Assembly (NCBI RefSeq): GCF_002234675.1
Contig: NC_019872.2
Span: forward strand, 8,386,950-8,450,949
DNA: 64,000 bases
DNA from: Oryzias latipes
Lineage: Eukaryota > Chordata > Actinopteri > Beloniformes > Adrianichthyidae
Direction: 5' to 3'
Each line of letters starts with the position of its first letter. The stretch's first letter is position 1. A model generated the notes under the pieces. The model was not told the DNA's origin and did no database searches. It saw only the letters and a program-made list of their open reading frames with translations. Made by a program: the position numbers and the translations under genes. This document shows, in pieces, positions 11,301 to 24,500 of the stretch.

Positions 11301-13772
11301 TGTGCTTGACGGGCCAACAAACTTGCATGACCTGGACCTGAGATAGAAGCTCTGGGCTGTTCTAAAGAAGAAGATGAGAGACACCAGAGCCAACAATGCA
11401 GATGATCTGAAGGCAGCTGTCAAAGTAATCTGGGCTTCCACTAAACCTACGCTGTGCCACAAGCAGATGGCTTCCATGGCATAAAGCATTGATGCTGTAA
11501 TTCATGCAAAAGGAGGTCCAACACAGTACTGAGTGAATAGAAATACATAAAAACATTCTTCAAAAGCCTAAAATATGGTCTGAAAGCATCCTTTTTCATA
11601 TCCTTTCATTCCTTTAATTTACTGAAACACCAAATGTTAAGTTTCATTATGAGCAAAGGTTGATCAACCAAACCACACTCGAACTTTTTAAGCCGCACCT
11701 TTAAATTTTGAAGAAAAAAAACTAATTTATGCACACAACTGCAGGCATATACTGTATTTAATATCACGTTTGAGCTCAGCAAGTAGAAAAGCCACAGCTC
11801 CCGGGTGGCAAAATAACTGTAGATTACAAGATATATCAATGCATAAATCATGTTTTATCTTAAAATAAGATATAATATTATGTTGGTAACTACAGCTAAA
11901 ACAAATAAAAGTAAGAAACCCAATGCTATTTACTAGAATTATATGGTAAAATGAAAATTTTACATTTACTTTGTATTGACTTGGTCTGCAGTGGTGTCAC
12001 TTTCAGTGGCTTTGATGTTGTGGATGTCCAGGGTGTAAATAATGAATTCCACACAATTAACATCACGCCGAGCTCTAACACAGCCAACCCTCATCAATAA
12101 GTCACTAAGTAGCTGCTGTAAAAATACTACCTCATAAATTTCTCCATGATTTCCTCCACCCACATCTGCAACCGGATGAAGCTGATTCCATAGCGCCACC
12201 ACAGGCGGAACAAGTCCAGCAAGTACCAGTCTGTCTCCTCCAGAATCATCTCCTCTCCGTTAAAAACCGCCGTCTTCCCCGCCACATTTCGACGATACTT
12301 CAAACCTTAAAGGGGGAAAAAAGGCAACACAAAAGGACAGGTAGACATAAACATACAGAGAGATCAAATCATTTAAAAAAGAGCTAGCTCCTGAGAAATC
12401 TAAACATTTATTTTAGCCAGGCATTTATTAGAAGTTCAGAGACAAAAATGGCCCAAAAGTTTTCAAATAGTATATACATTATTAAGAGAAAGAATACACT
12501 ACCTTCATTATTTCTAAAATATATAACACATAGTACAATGTAGCTTTCTGAAACCAATACTTTGCTATAAAGTATACTTATGCAAAATCCTCCAAAATTA
12601 ACTGATAGGAGAATTTAACCTAAAAACAAATGTTAAAATCTAAAAAATATATATAAAAAACAGAGAAATGCTCATCTACTTTGTGCCAGGTACAGAGGAT
12701 CAACATCCTCCACTGTTGAGACTCGGTTTTTGTTGCCTAGTGTCAAAAAGTTCATTTACCGAGCTGTTTGACGAACTCTTGCATGTGGAGGTTGAGGGAG
12801 TGGATGATGGAGCCCCCAGACTCGTAGTCATTGTGGTTGACTGTTACAGTTGCGAGCCGGCCTCCGACCTCGCCCTTCTCGTACACGTCCACCTGCACAT
12901 CAGGGCCAAAGTGTTGGCGAAGGAAATGGGCGGTGGCGCTGCCTCCAATCCCTGCTCCAACCACAGCTGAAAAACAGGCACAATTAAAGGGTGGAATTAG
13001 AAATAAAAAAGGATGAGAAGGTGGCTAAAGTAAGTAGTATTTTGTCTTTCAGTAGTAAATATATGACACATTTTTAAGAATGTTGGGTGAGCAAACACTA
13101 AACTAACTGCTCATTTCTTATGCTGTTTGCCATTTTTCCTCGTTTTAACCTTGACCAGAACTGTACAGGCTTTTTATTTTTGTATGTATGCAAAAATTGC
13201 ACGAATGTGTGCAAAACAAGACAATAAAAAAGGTCGATTTGGATTGAATTCTATTAAAGTGCCATCAAAGCAAAGAAGATTTTACAGATAACATTAGATT
13301 TAATAATTTGAACTTATGGAATCAGGCAGACAATATGTAAAATGAATACTCAAATTTGACAAATCCAAATAATACAACTTAAATAAAAAATAAATTAATG
13401 AACTTTCTGACCATGAGGCTTTTGAAAAAATGATGAATGACAAATGATCCACCAAAACAATACTTTTAAAATTCATTGAAGTAGGATAAGAATCTTATTT
13501 TACATTACAGATGTTCTCCAGTCAAAGTAGGATTTTGGTAATGTTTGAAATATCAGCTAAGAACATGAATTTAATAAAACTAGACATTTCTATGAAGATT
13601 GATTGTTGTTCATGTTAGCTCAATGGCGCTCCAGCTTTGACGTTTGATGACCATCCAGCCTACCGATTTTAGAAGGTGGAGCTCCATCAACGTTAGTGGG
13701 GGTCTCTGGTTCTCCAACAATGGACCAAGCTAACAGCAAAGGGACGCAAATCGAGAAGCGAAAACGGCGCAT
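8328..13772 (-). CDS. pcyox1l: Prenylcysteine oxidase-like (PCYOX1L)
   Basis: FAD-dependent flavoprotein of the prenylcysteine lyase family; relatives cleave the thioether of prenylated cysteine in lysosomes. Coding exons: 13664-13772, 12760-12966, 12131-12305, 9738-9949, 9303-9443, 8679-9093, 8328-8577; all phases agree and give 502 aa (family about 495-505). Residues 1-20 look like a signal peptide ([20 protein letters not shown]). The dinucleotide fold [10 protein letters not shown] is at about 38-47, followed by [12 protein letters not shown]. Family blocks include [24 protein letters not shown] and the C-terminus [13 protein letters not shown]. Motifs such as [17 protein letters not shown] and FRSYYSVQ match PCYOX1L better than PCYOX1. 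Linkage to tcerg1 and clint1 also fits PCYOX1L (human 5q32). Intron 3 carries a Tc1/mariner relic. The start is the ATG in front of the signal peptide. A CLEAR-like box lies about 250 bp upstream. Confidence 0.93.
10315..10375. repeat. (TAGAA)n microsatellite
   Basis: About twelve uninterrupted copies of the pentamer AGAAT/TAGAA. It is followed by TTAATTGATCCCACTATGGG, a sequence that in fish often marks the 3' end of a retroposon next to such tails. Located in pcyox1l intron 3. Confidence 0.9.
10376..10580. mobile_element. Probable LINE/SINE 3'-end fragment
   Basis: Starts with ATTGATCCCACTATGGGGAA directly after a simple pentamer repeat, a layout common to retroposon tails in fish, and continues with text such as GTTTCAGCCTCTGACTGAAG that I have seen in such elements. 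No open frame survives. Family assignment is uncertain. Confidence 0.4.
10670..11600 (+). mobile_element. Decayed Tc1/mariner-type transposase relic
   Basis: Recognisable order of Tc1-like transposase blocks on the plus strand, all broken by stops and frameshifts: GTCCAGAAGACAGTCATCAA (about 10732), TGTTCGCAGAGTGCTGTATC (about 10788), AAGCCACTCCTGAAC (about 10955), GAAATCAAGGTCCCTGAATC (about 11020), GCTTGAAGTCCAGTGGGAAG (about 11073), GGCCAACAAACTTGCATGACCT (the 'PANSPDLNP' region, about 11310), and ATTCATGCAAAAGGAGGTCC near the C-terminus. It is antisense to pcyox1l and lies inside its intron 3. No intact protein is possible. Confidence 0.75.
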
Positions 13773-14060
13773 AGCGGCAACAGAGAGGGCAGGCGGGTGA
13801 AGATTAGCCTAACAGTGTTTCTCAGCTACGGTACGTTTCACAGATAAGCATGCGTTTTCCTTAGCAATTACATTCTATACTAAAATTTTCTATGATTTAA
13901 CTCATTGTACAACCGCATTATTAAAAGCAAAAATTGCTGTTATTAAACCAAAGGGAGCTTGACTACGATTCATCGGTCGGAAACGTAACGGTCCGACGAT
14001 GAATTAACATCCGGCAATATCACGTGACCCAACCCTGGGACCAATGAGATTATGGAAACC
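13773..14060 (-). promoter_or_regulatory. pcyox1l promoter with CLEAR-like E-box
   Basis: Upstream of the pcyox1l ATG there is TCACGTGAC at 14020-14028, nine of ten bases of the palindromic CLEAR site GTCACGTGAC bound by TFEB/MITF factors at lysosomal genes, and CCAAT at 14041-14045. Both sit within 275 bp of the start codon. Function is inferred. Confidence 0.5.
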
Positions 14061-15535
14061 TGCGCAGAAACGTTTCTTTTCAGTTTACTTCAGTGGTTTC
14101 ATGTAAAATTGAACTTCCTTTGTAGTTCTACTGCATCGCACTTTTTTTACTCGAGTACATTCAAGATGAAAGCAATATGCTTTCATTCACAATTTTTCTC
14201 TTGCAAATATCGTAAACAATAATCCTGACAGTAAAAGCCTAAAAAATACATCAATTTGAATTTGTTGATTTATGCTTATTGAAATTTTTTTAATTTATCA
14301 AGAGATTCTAACAAAGTTTAAAACTTATACTAAATTTGGATATATATTCAATGATTTAGTTACTCTAGTTTTGTGTTGTGCTTTGAGACATCCTGTTTCA
14401 ATTTGTAATAAATTACAAGACATTGCATAATAAATTGGAGCCCACTTGGGGTCACGGGGCTGTGGAACCCTTCCAAATTTTTTTAAAAAATGTTTAGAAC
14501 AAATCTGAGACCTTTAAAGGCATCCTGTTTTTATTTTATTTTTACTTTTTAGTAGATTGTCACACATTAAATCTGCTTGAGCAATATTTTAAACACTACT
14601 CTTACTTCAGTAGTATTTTCCAACCTGCAGTTCTGACTCAGTTTTGTGTAAACACTGGTATCATGTTAACCTGTTATCCAAATTGCACGACTTTTAATTT
14701 TAATAACTTTAAATTTTAAAAACACTTCTGAAAGTTTTTAAAGTACCCATAGAAGCCATTAATAGACAAATCACCCTTATCACACAAGTCTGCATGTTAA
14801 AAGAAAACATTTAGATGTATTTACATTATTCGTTAGTGTTCATTGGTGATTTTATTTTTTAGTCAGGTTCTGTAGTGTAACCAGTCAACTCTTTCTTTCA
14901 AAATATTAGAATAGTTTAATAGCAGTTGAATAGCTTTTAAATGAAATCTCAGGACACGTGTTGAAAAACTGTGGAAGTTTCCTTTAATTAATTCAACAAA
15001 GAAACTGCTGCCACATTGGAATAAACCACTGAGCTTAAACTAACATTCACACTGAGCCTGAAACATGACTGGCACAGTGGAGATGTAAGGCTTAAGGACG
15101 CCTCCAATCGAATGCACACAAACCTGGAAGTGTGCGAGACATTCATACACACACAGGCTCGCATACACTCAAATTCATTTACATCAGCTATCTTACATCT
15201 GTGTGGCTGCTCAGGCAGCTGCCTCCCTCCCTCCCTCCCTCGCATGTTGTCTATGGAAGGTCAGAGGTCGGCGGTTACCTACCGGTCAGGAAACCTCTGT
15301 TCCCTGCTGGTGCCTTAGATAGAAGGCTACTTCAGGGCTAAGAGGTGAGATAACACAAAGAGCATAACCATTCATCTCAATGTTATATCTTTATGTAATA
15401 TGACCCCAGGCGATAACACTGCAAGGCCACCTGTGGGCCTGGAGACCAGGGTTTGTGGGGTGCTGAGGGAGGTCATGCTCTGGCCAAAGAGGGGCGCACT
15501 GACAGATGGGACAACGGCCATGAAGATGTAGTTGG
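14061..15535. other. Intergenic spacer and tcerg1 3' UTR
   Basis: Low-complexity AT-rich sequence without coding exons. A (CCCT)n stretch lies at 15222-15241. The minus-strand hexamer ATTAAA at 14983-14988 could end tcerg1 transcripts, giving a 3' UTR of about 550 bases. Confidence 0.5.
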
Positions 15536-18500
15536 TCACTTGGTGGAGCGTCGAGTTGGCTCTGACGCGGTTGGAGGAGGTGGAGGGCCTCGCCGATCTA
15601 AGTCTTCAATGTAGAACATGATGAGCTTCCTGCGCTCCTCTGGGACGCACTCCAGAACAAGGTAGCGCTTGTCGTTCTGCAGGATCTTCTCCACGTCTTT
15701 TAGGTGCTGCTCTGACTCCTGGATCAGTTTTCTTGACCTGAAATTAGAAGTGAATAAGAAACAGGTCAACGTTGATGTAAACCATTTCCTCAGTGCAGAT
15801 GCCAAACATACTTTGTTCAGCAGTCCTTACTTCACCGTGTGTTCTACCTTCTGAAATGTGGATTTAGGTGAGCAGAAGCCTTTCAAGCAGGTAAAACACA
15901 TCAGCATTCAGAAGTCATTTAGATCATTGTGTAGTGAGGGTGAGGAGGAGAATGTCATTCAACAATTTGTCATTTCAATACCTACAAAAATGTGTTGATA
16001 TTTCTGTCTGAATTACTTTTATCATCTCCTTAATGCAACTAAAACATGTTGAGTAGTTCAAATAAATGCTTAAAATGATCTTTAAGTATAACTTGTGCTT
16101 GGTGTAAACTGTACAAACCTGTACGTTATGAACTTTGTCTCCTTTAACAAGGTTCTGAAGTCAGCCTTGGCTGTTATGTATTTGTCTTTGATGTAATCTT
16201 CAAATTCTCGCTGTCTCTTCTACAAACACAGAAAACCAGGTGAAACATAAGAATAAATAAAAACTTCTTTTCAAGAAAATTAGAACGAATAAAAAAAAAA
16301 AAAGAAACATCCTTACTCTGTCACTGGAGGAAAATTTTATACAGCGAGGGTCGTCTTTGATGACCTTTTTAACCTCCTTCCATGAAGTCGTCAGAGTGAT
16401 CTTTAACATAAATGTATATGTTTAGAAGTGAGGCGCTCCTGCAAATACAACTTAATACGTGATAGTCAAAGACCCACTCAGATAGATGCCGTGTTTTTAG
16501 CCAAAAAAAACAAAACAAAAACCCGTCTTTCTCTGATTCACAATGATTTGAATAAAGAAATACCCATAAAGGCAATTTTAAGCTGAATTTTTTTTCTTAG
16601 TATGGTTTCCGTCATCTAAAAAATGCCACGAGATCATGTGAAAAACCAGATTTTCCTTTGAGTGGGTCATCAACAACAGTAAGGTCCACTGTAAAAGCTG
16701 TGCTGGTATTTCATGGTTTTCAAAGTTTACAAGGAGAAAACACTTCTTTAACAAAAAGAACCCAGAAGCTATGTGTTAAGATGTGCTACTTAAGTGAATT
16801 GAACCTTTATTGTCATTGCAACACAAACCTATACTTGATTAGAAGCATAAACTGTTAATATGAAATAAATCAGATCATACAAAGCGTAGAAGAACAAACT
16901 TCTGCCACCTGGTGGACAGAGAAGGCCTGAGGTTATGGATGGCCTGATTTGCAGGAACTAACAACTCTGTGGTCCAAACTGGAACTTTTAAAAAAACAAA
17001 ACAACAACCCCCAAGTTATATTTGCTGAAATCCAACCGAATGACTGAAGGCAAACCAAGTTAGTTACACGGTGAAACCTAGAGTAATACCAAACAACTGA
17101 AGAAAAATCATTTTGGTGTACATTTGTGATCAAGTCAATAATAAACCAAAAGGCTTCTAGCATCATTTCCTTTGCCTCTTACCATGCTGGTCTCATCCAG
17201 TAGTTGTCTGAACTGTTCCTTTTTCTTTTTGGCCAGTGCTTCTACGTGTTCATTGAAAAGTTTCTCTTTCTCTTCCCTCTCCAGCAGTGATGAAGACTCC
17301 CAGCGATGGTCCTTCCGCAAGTTGCGGCGCGTGTCTGACCACGTTGCATCTGAAGAACGTACCTGTAGCGAAAAACAACCGTTTTTCTCCTCAACAAGGT
17401 CGACACCATAAAGCCTCAAAAACTAAACTCGTGCAGAGAATCTTTTCCAAATGTTTACCATCAGTTTTTACTTTGTTGCTTCTCTTTGGGACTTGATAAA
17501 ACGTTGAAACGTCATAGGTCAACAACTCTTCAGGAAGTTATAACGCTGACTCACCATATCGGACATGAGAGCTTTGAAATGCTGGATGGCTTCCTCCCGT
17601 TTGTGCTGCTCCCTCTCCCGGTCGATCTCTTTGGTCTGTTCTGATCGGGCCTTCTGCACCTCCCGCTCCCGCTCTCTGAGGCTGGCCTCAATGCGAGCCT
17701 GCCGCTCCAACTCGCGCTCCTTTTCAATGTCCACGTTCTGTGGAGGATGACACACACACACACAGTTTTGTGTTCACGCTATTTTGTGTAATGACGGTAG
17801 GGGTTATGCATTAATGGAGATCAGTCAAACTTAAGGTTTGCATCATCAAAAAGCTGCTGGTCCTTTCAAAGCAAACACTGAGTTTGGTAATAACTAAAGC
17901 ACAGAAAAGGCTGATGAGAACTCAGAGCTTTCTCTACCTTGGCCTGTTTTTCCATGAACTGTTTAAACAGTTCCTCTCTGAGTGCAGAGCTGTCCACCGC
18001 CTTGTATCTGGGGTCGGTCTCTAGTCTCTCTTTCACCTTGCTCCACCGATGGTTTCCATCTATGTGCTGGTCACTCAGAAGATCAAAGAAGTCCTGTCTC
18101 ACCTGGAAACAAACAGACGATTCTTACTTATTTCATAAATCCATACATGAGAAGCAGAACAGAAACTAATACACACAGTGATACTTTAGTCACTCCCAAA
18201 CTACCATGCAGACTCTTACGCTAAAATGCCACATAGAGTTTGCTACAAACATCTTTTTGATGTTGGAAACAAATCAATTTTAAACTACAAAAACTAAATG
18301 AAATAAAATAATTTTGGGGTTCCTTCATAGAAAAGGAAATCATCTAAAAATTGAACTGAAGATACATGAATGGGAAAAACTGTGCATTCATACCGATTCA
18401 GCAACCAAAGCTAGTTTGATAGTGGACACAAATGCAAAGCCCTTTTTAATTCTTCTCTCAAGCGTCTCATTGGTTGTTTCTTTTCTTTTCTTTGAATGTT

Positions 18501-21500
18501 CTTTTTTTAAGGGTTGATTTAAAAATGTGGACTGAGTCAATAAATACAACAGGAATGGAAGTAATGTTAGCTAAGAAGTACTGCAGCTACATTTTGAAAA
18601 CAAATTCACCTCTCCAGGCACCTGGAGAGGTGAATAAAAGGTCAAACGTAACATAAAAATAATTAAAGGAAAAAGAAAAACATGTTTTTTTGCACGTTTT
18701 AAATGATGTCTGAATTTTACAAAGCTGTTATTGAGGGCTGGTGGGGGGGACAAAAGCAACTGGAGAAGAAACTAAAATATCAGTTTGTGCTTTAAGTACA
18801 TGGGTAAGATCAGAAACAAGAAACCCTCAACTTTGAAATGAACCTCTGCATTCTTTACAATATGTTTAAACTTTAAACCGGAGCGTCAGCAGAAGAAAAT
18901 CAGTCACTAACCTTCTCTCCTCTGGATTTGGAGTCCTCCTTTTCTCTCTTCCTCATGGCGGTCATGAACTCGATGAAGATGGCCTCTCTGTCTTTCATCT
19001 TTTCTATGGTTTTGAACCGAGGATCTCTGCCATGCTTCAAAGCAAATTCACTGAATGTTGTTCTAAAAAGAAAACAGGAAATAAATTCATACTGTTTGAA
19101 CTTTAAGTTGAGCAAAATTAACATCCATAGAAATATTAATGTATTTTATTATTATGAAGAACGATGTACACAACATCGTAACATAATAAAAAATAATAAA
19201 TAACATTAAAACTCTACACTCCTATGCTGTCCTCTTTGAGATTTTACACATACAAATTAAAGTAAAGATACAAATTCAGATTTTACCAGTTTAGTACAAT
19301 AATTGACACCAGAGCAGCAAAAAGAAGCGTTTCTTTACCTGGGTGTGAGTTTTGCATCCTCCATCATTTTCCTGAACTCATCTTTAGCCTGCATAAGCTT
19401 GTTCTTCTTCTCTTTCCTTTCCTCCTCTGCTCGTGTCTTTACATACTGATCAAACACCTAAAAAACATGTTAAAAACGTCATCAGTAAAGACGTTTTCCA
19501 AATAAAGAATAAAATCTAACTGTGTTTAAGCATATTAACATATTCGGAAATGAAGAAGAACTGAACCTGTTTCCTCTCTTTTGGGTTGAGCAGAAGATAA
19601 CGAGGGTCAAAAACAATCTTATGAAGCTCTTTGTCCCAAGTTGAGAAAGCAGACACCTGTGGGGGGGCAAGATCCTTGTTTTAGACAGAGAAACGAAACT
19701 GCTACCACACATCGACAACTCCATAGTAACCAGGTTTTCATCGAAATGTGAAGAAAACCATCAATTCTAAATGGAAATGCAGTCATGTCATGATTTCAGG
19801 TTTAATAGCTGCTATGAACAGACAGACATGAATTAAACCTCCATATAGCCGCTGTTTCAAACTAGTTTTATCAGTTTTCATGTGGAGGAGTTTACATCAT
19901 TATATGCAGCAAAAAAGAAGCATGTTCTGTGATGTTATCCTCTGATGTGAACATTCTGAACCACGTTTAGCCTCACCCCTCTCTCCAGCAGCATTTCTCT
20001 GAACTGGGTCATCCTGGACTCCAGCGGCACGATGGCTCTTTCTCTGGCAGCTTTAAGCTCCGCCTCCATGGCTGCTTCTTTCTCTGTGTCTGACTCCTTC
20101 TGTTCTTCCTTCCTGTGAGGTGGAAATGAAAAGGACCAAAGGTTACCAACAAAACAAATACAAGTCAGCATTGAACAGCACCAAAAGACAAAAAATGAGC
20201 TGCAGAGGTTTGGACCTCTTTAACTTAAAAGCTGTGATACCAGACTTACTTCCTCTTTTTGGCTTTAGATGGCTCCTCATCCAGAATATCTTCTGTAGCA
20301 TTGGACAAGTCTGGCTCTTCCTTAATAACACCTTGTATGAAGAGCAGAAAGAAGATTTTAAACAAAGTATTTTTGATAAGTGTTAAAGGTTGCACAACTG
20401 GAAATTGGTGTAGACTTTATGGTAATTGCCAGCAGCAGTTAAATTATGGGTGGTCCAACAGCAGCAGTAAGTATAAAAAGTAAATAAAATGATAAGACAC
20501 TACAAGGTATAAGGAAATTAAAAATATGATCAAAAAACAAAAAAAAACAGGAGACACAATAATAAATAGAATTAGGGTAAATGTGCCCAAAAAGACACAA
20601 AAGTTTTGAAATGTATTAAAACAATCTAAACAATAAAGTGTTAAGCTTTCATAACTAATTTAAAAAAAATTGGCAGAAGCTTGTCATCCTTTGCCTGTCT
20701 TTGTTTTTGTCCACACCTGTCTTTTTGCCGTCTTCTACGCCCCTCTTGTGAGGCGGCTCCTGGATGTGCTTGTCAACATCCGCTCGACCCACAAGCTCCT
20801 CGGGACGGTCCCACATGGACAGCCGCGTGGTTGGGTTGTAAAAGAAGACACGGTCGTCACCTGTCCATACCACACACCTAAGAAGAGAAGACAAAGGCGT
20901 TCGTTTCCGTTTTCTTTTGCTAAAGAAGAAGTAAAGATGAGCGACGTTTGTAACACGTACCAAGGAGTGCCTGGGATGGGGTTGGTGGCTATGGGTCTGG
21001 CTTTCTGCGCCGCTCGCTCCTCTTCGGTCATTTCTTCTTCTTTAAGCTTCTCGACAAAATTGTGAACCACAAATTACTACTAATACCAAAAGTTATATAT
21101 TATTGGCCATTTTCTTGTTTTCATTATTACATTTGAATACAGGCTTAGGTGATAAAGTAGTTTATGTTTGCAACCTTCAAATGTCTTTAACCCACCTCCT
21201 TCTCAATATTCATGTTTGCTGCTTTGATCTCCTCATCCTCCATCTCCATTGCTTCTGCTTCCTCCAAAGCCAGACGTTCACAGAGCTTTTGTGCTTCTTT
21301 TTCTAGTAAGGGTGTAAAAAAAACAAATTATTGATCCCCCTGGGATGCCTCCTTTTGGGGGGAAAAACGTTAATAAGAGGAAACACACAATGATTGTGTT
21401 TATCTGTTAACTTTTGTGATGTTCTTGCAACTATTGAATGTCTCCCTTCCTTAAGAGTTCTACTGTCATTTGACATAATGAAATGTGAGACTCACCGCAG

Positions 21501-24500
21501 TGGCTCATCAGTAGTAGAGCCTACCTTTGTCTAGAACAGCCTGTGGCTTCTCCCAAGTGGATTCCAGCGTTCTGTTGTTGTAGTAGTACGTTTTACCATC
21601 TGCTGTTTTGTATTCTGTCCACTCTGGGAGGTGCAGGGATCCTGCCATGGAGGCAGGAGCAGCTGAAAGTGCCAGCTGGGGGTGCATCATGGAAACTATT
21701 GGTGGGCCCATCCCAGGAAGCATGCCTGTTGTTGGTTAGAGGAGACAAGACAACCGGTGATTAGACGAGCTATTTTTCCTCAGTGAAACAGGAGGTGGCT
21801 AAATGCCTGTAACATTAACTTGATATAAAAACTAGAGTCCCACTGATTTAATGAATTAAAGTTATTTTTTATACATGCATATTTAAAAAAAAAAAAAAAA
21901 AAAGCTAGTTTCCGCTCTAGTTTCATCTACGTGTGACCTATGAGCAAATGAGGGTAAAACCAACCTGAGTTTCAAAAAAAAAAAACACTAGAAAGGTAAG
22001 AAACAATTTTAAAAAATGTAGTTTTCTGTTCTTTTAAGACGCCATTGGTCGAACTCTAATCGAGACTGTCAAATAAGAAGCCCTAAACAAGCAGTTATTT
22101 TACCATCAAGCCCAATAAATGCTATGATGGATGAAAAATAGTTCATATTTTGGTTCCAGGAAAATGAGTTTTTGGAGTAGAAAGTGTGCAAATTAAAAAT
22201 AAAAAGTTACCTTCAACATACAACAAATTGACAAAAAAAACACGGGTCACATACACAAACAAGTGACCACACACTTGACGACCATGCCACAAAAAAAGAC
22301 AAGCATGTGACGACAACATGTAGCTTTGACCGTCGACACAGCTAAAGCGTCACTATGCAAAACAGCTAAAGTTAACCATGCGTTTACAGCTCCTAATCGA
22401 GGTTCAAAATGACTCCTCCTCACAACAAAATACATGATCTTCCCCAACAATGTAGCCAACAGCAAAATAAAAAGGTCTCTGGCAGACCGAGAATGATAAA
22501 ACGTTGTCTTCTAACACAATAAGCTCCTTTGTACTCAAACGAAAAGCCCATAGAAAACAACGTGCGCCATTTTATCCTGTATGCAGCTTTTTCTTTGCAC
22601 ACCATCAATATTTTGAGACAGTTCAAGACATGTGGGGCCAGGAATAGAACAATCAAACTTTGTCAAATGAGTCATGGCAACCCCTAAGAGGCAACTGATC
22701 CTGTGTGTGGAGTAAAATCGTGCAGCAAGTTTAACTCGGTAAACATCCATCTTTTACATTAAGATAAGGAAGACAAAAAAAATTACAGCAATAAAATCCT
22801 TTAAATCGGCCCCTTGTCTGAAAGGCTAAACAGCAACCACTCTAAGCAAAAATCAACACCACCCTAATTGTTTTTACGTCCCCATATGTAGCGTAGAACG
22901 CGTGTAGACATTTACTACCATGCCATCTACTGGAGATTTGAGAGGCGAGCGGCTGGGTGTTTACCGTTGGCGCTGGGGCCTGCCTTTACACAGGGCGCAC
23001 CTACTATCTGCATCATTGCTACACCTGAAAGAACAACGGACAAGCAAGCATCTGGTTGAAAACAGCAGGACACCACAAATCAGCTACCGCCGTGCTTGAG
23101 TTAGTGTGTGGTCCCACTCATACACACACATCTTCACATTCATCTCCATTATGCAGCAGCGGTGAAACAATCACTTGTTTAGAAATAGTTTTAGAATCAA
23201 AAGGCTGCAGTGAAAAGCATACATCGTCCTTTAAAATAATAATTTCTCTGATGAAACTTGATTATAAAAAAAAAAAAAGGAAATTGCGTTATATAGTAAA
23301 TAAAGGGTTTAGAAACAAAAAAACATGGTTTTAAATAAATTCAAGGTGGAAAAGATAAGACTAAAACATTTTCTAACTGTGTGTAGCTATAAACAGCCCC
23401 CTGAAATAACAATTAAAGCACTGTTGAATAACATCAGGTTTTCATTCACTTAAAGACCCACTCTGGTCATCTTCTGTCTGTTGTAAAAGCGTTCCCATTG
23501 GTCTTTTATGTGTGATTATGACGTTTTTGGCCAAAAAAACGGGATAATCACACAAAACGGTTGTTTTTTAGGACATTGTTTCTGCAGAGCAGCAGGAGTT
23601 CATTAGAAATTCACCTCCAAGTTGCGGGCGTGACTGTTGGTGCGGAGTAAGCCCGCCCCCACTTCCCATTGCCCATCTGTTCACACGCTCTCCTGGTAGG
23701 TACAGGCCCTCACAACCCCAACCTAACATTACAGACACCACAAAAATGGCGAAAAATATTGGAGCCAGCTGGGGGGAAAAAATGACATTCATGGATCTAT
23801 TTGTCTACAAGTGGATGCAGACAAATGGAGCAGAGCAGGGAATTTGTGGCCCGTCCAGCATATTTCTACGTCACAAATAAGATCTTTTTCCAACTGCATG
23901 TTTTCTTCTGCCCCTGATTCACAACAACTTGAATTAAGAAATACTCAGAAATGCAATTTGAAGACTAATATTCTCTATATATGTCCACCATCATCAGAAA
24001 AATGCCATAAGAATACATTAAAAACACTGAAAACATCATTTTCATCAGAGTGGGTCTTTAAGCAAAAACAGAGTTTGGTCTCAATGTGCAAGGATGGGTG
24101 TTTACTGTTGATGCACAGTTAAAGCTGAAGCATGTGGGCTGTGAAGCAACATTTAAAGACTGAACAGGAATAAAAATTAATGTTGAAACAAACTCCTCCG
24201 CTGATGGCCTAAATCACACATCATAAGCTTGACAGAAAACAAAGATTGATTTTTTTTTTTGCAGCGCTGCAAAAACTCGAATTCCACTCTTTGCCTTTTT
24301 TGTCGTGCTGACAATCCAAACTGGCATATAATATTTCTAGAAAACCACTAACGAGTTACTAATTTGAGTGAATTTGCTCAATTTATGACAGTAAAGCTAT
24401 TTACTCATGTACTCCCTTTCCCTATCAAGACAAAAAAGAACCAATTTGTGGCAAAATTAGCAGAAAGCGAATCTGGAGTCATATGAGGACCGAGTCTTTC

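Noticed and set aside
8328-13772. Assignment of the oxidase gene to PCYOX1 itself
   Set aside because: Several diagnostic blocks ([24 protein letters not shown]) and linkage with tcerg1/clint1 fit PCYOX1L better.
22247-22750. Overlapping open frames in tcerg1 intron 6
   Set aside because: No domain, no splice context, low-complexity composition; consistent with chance.
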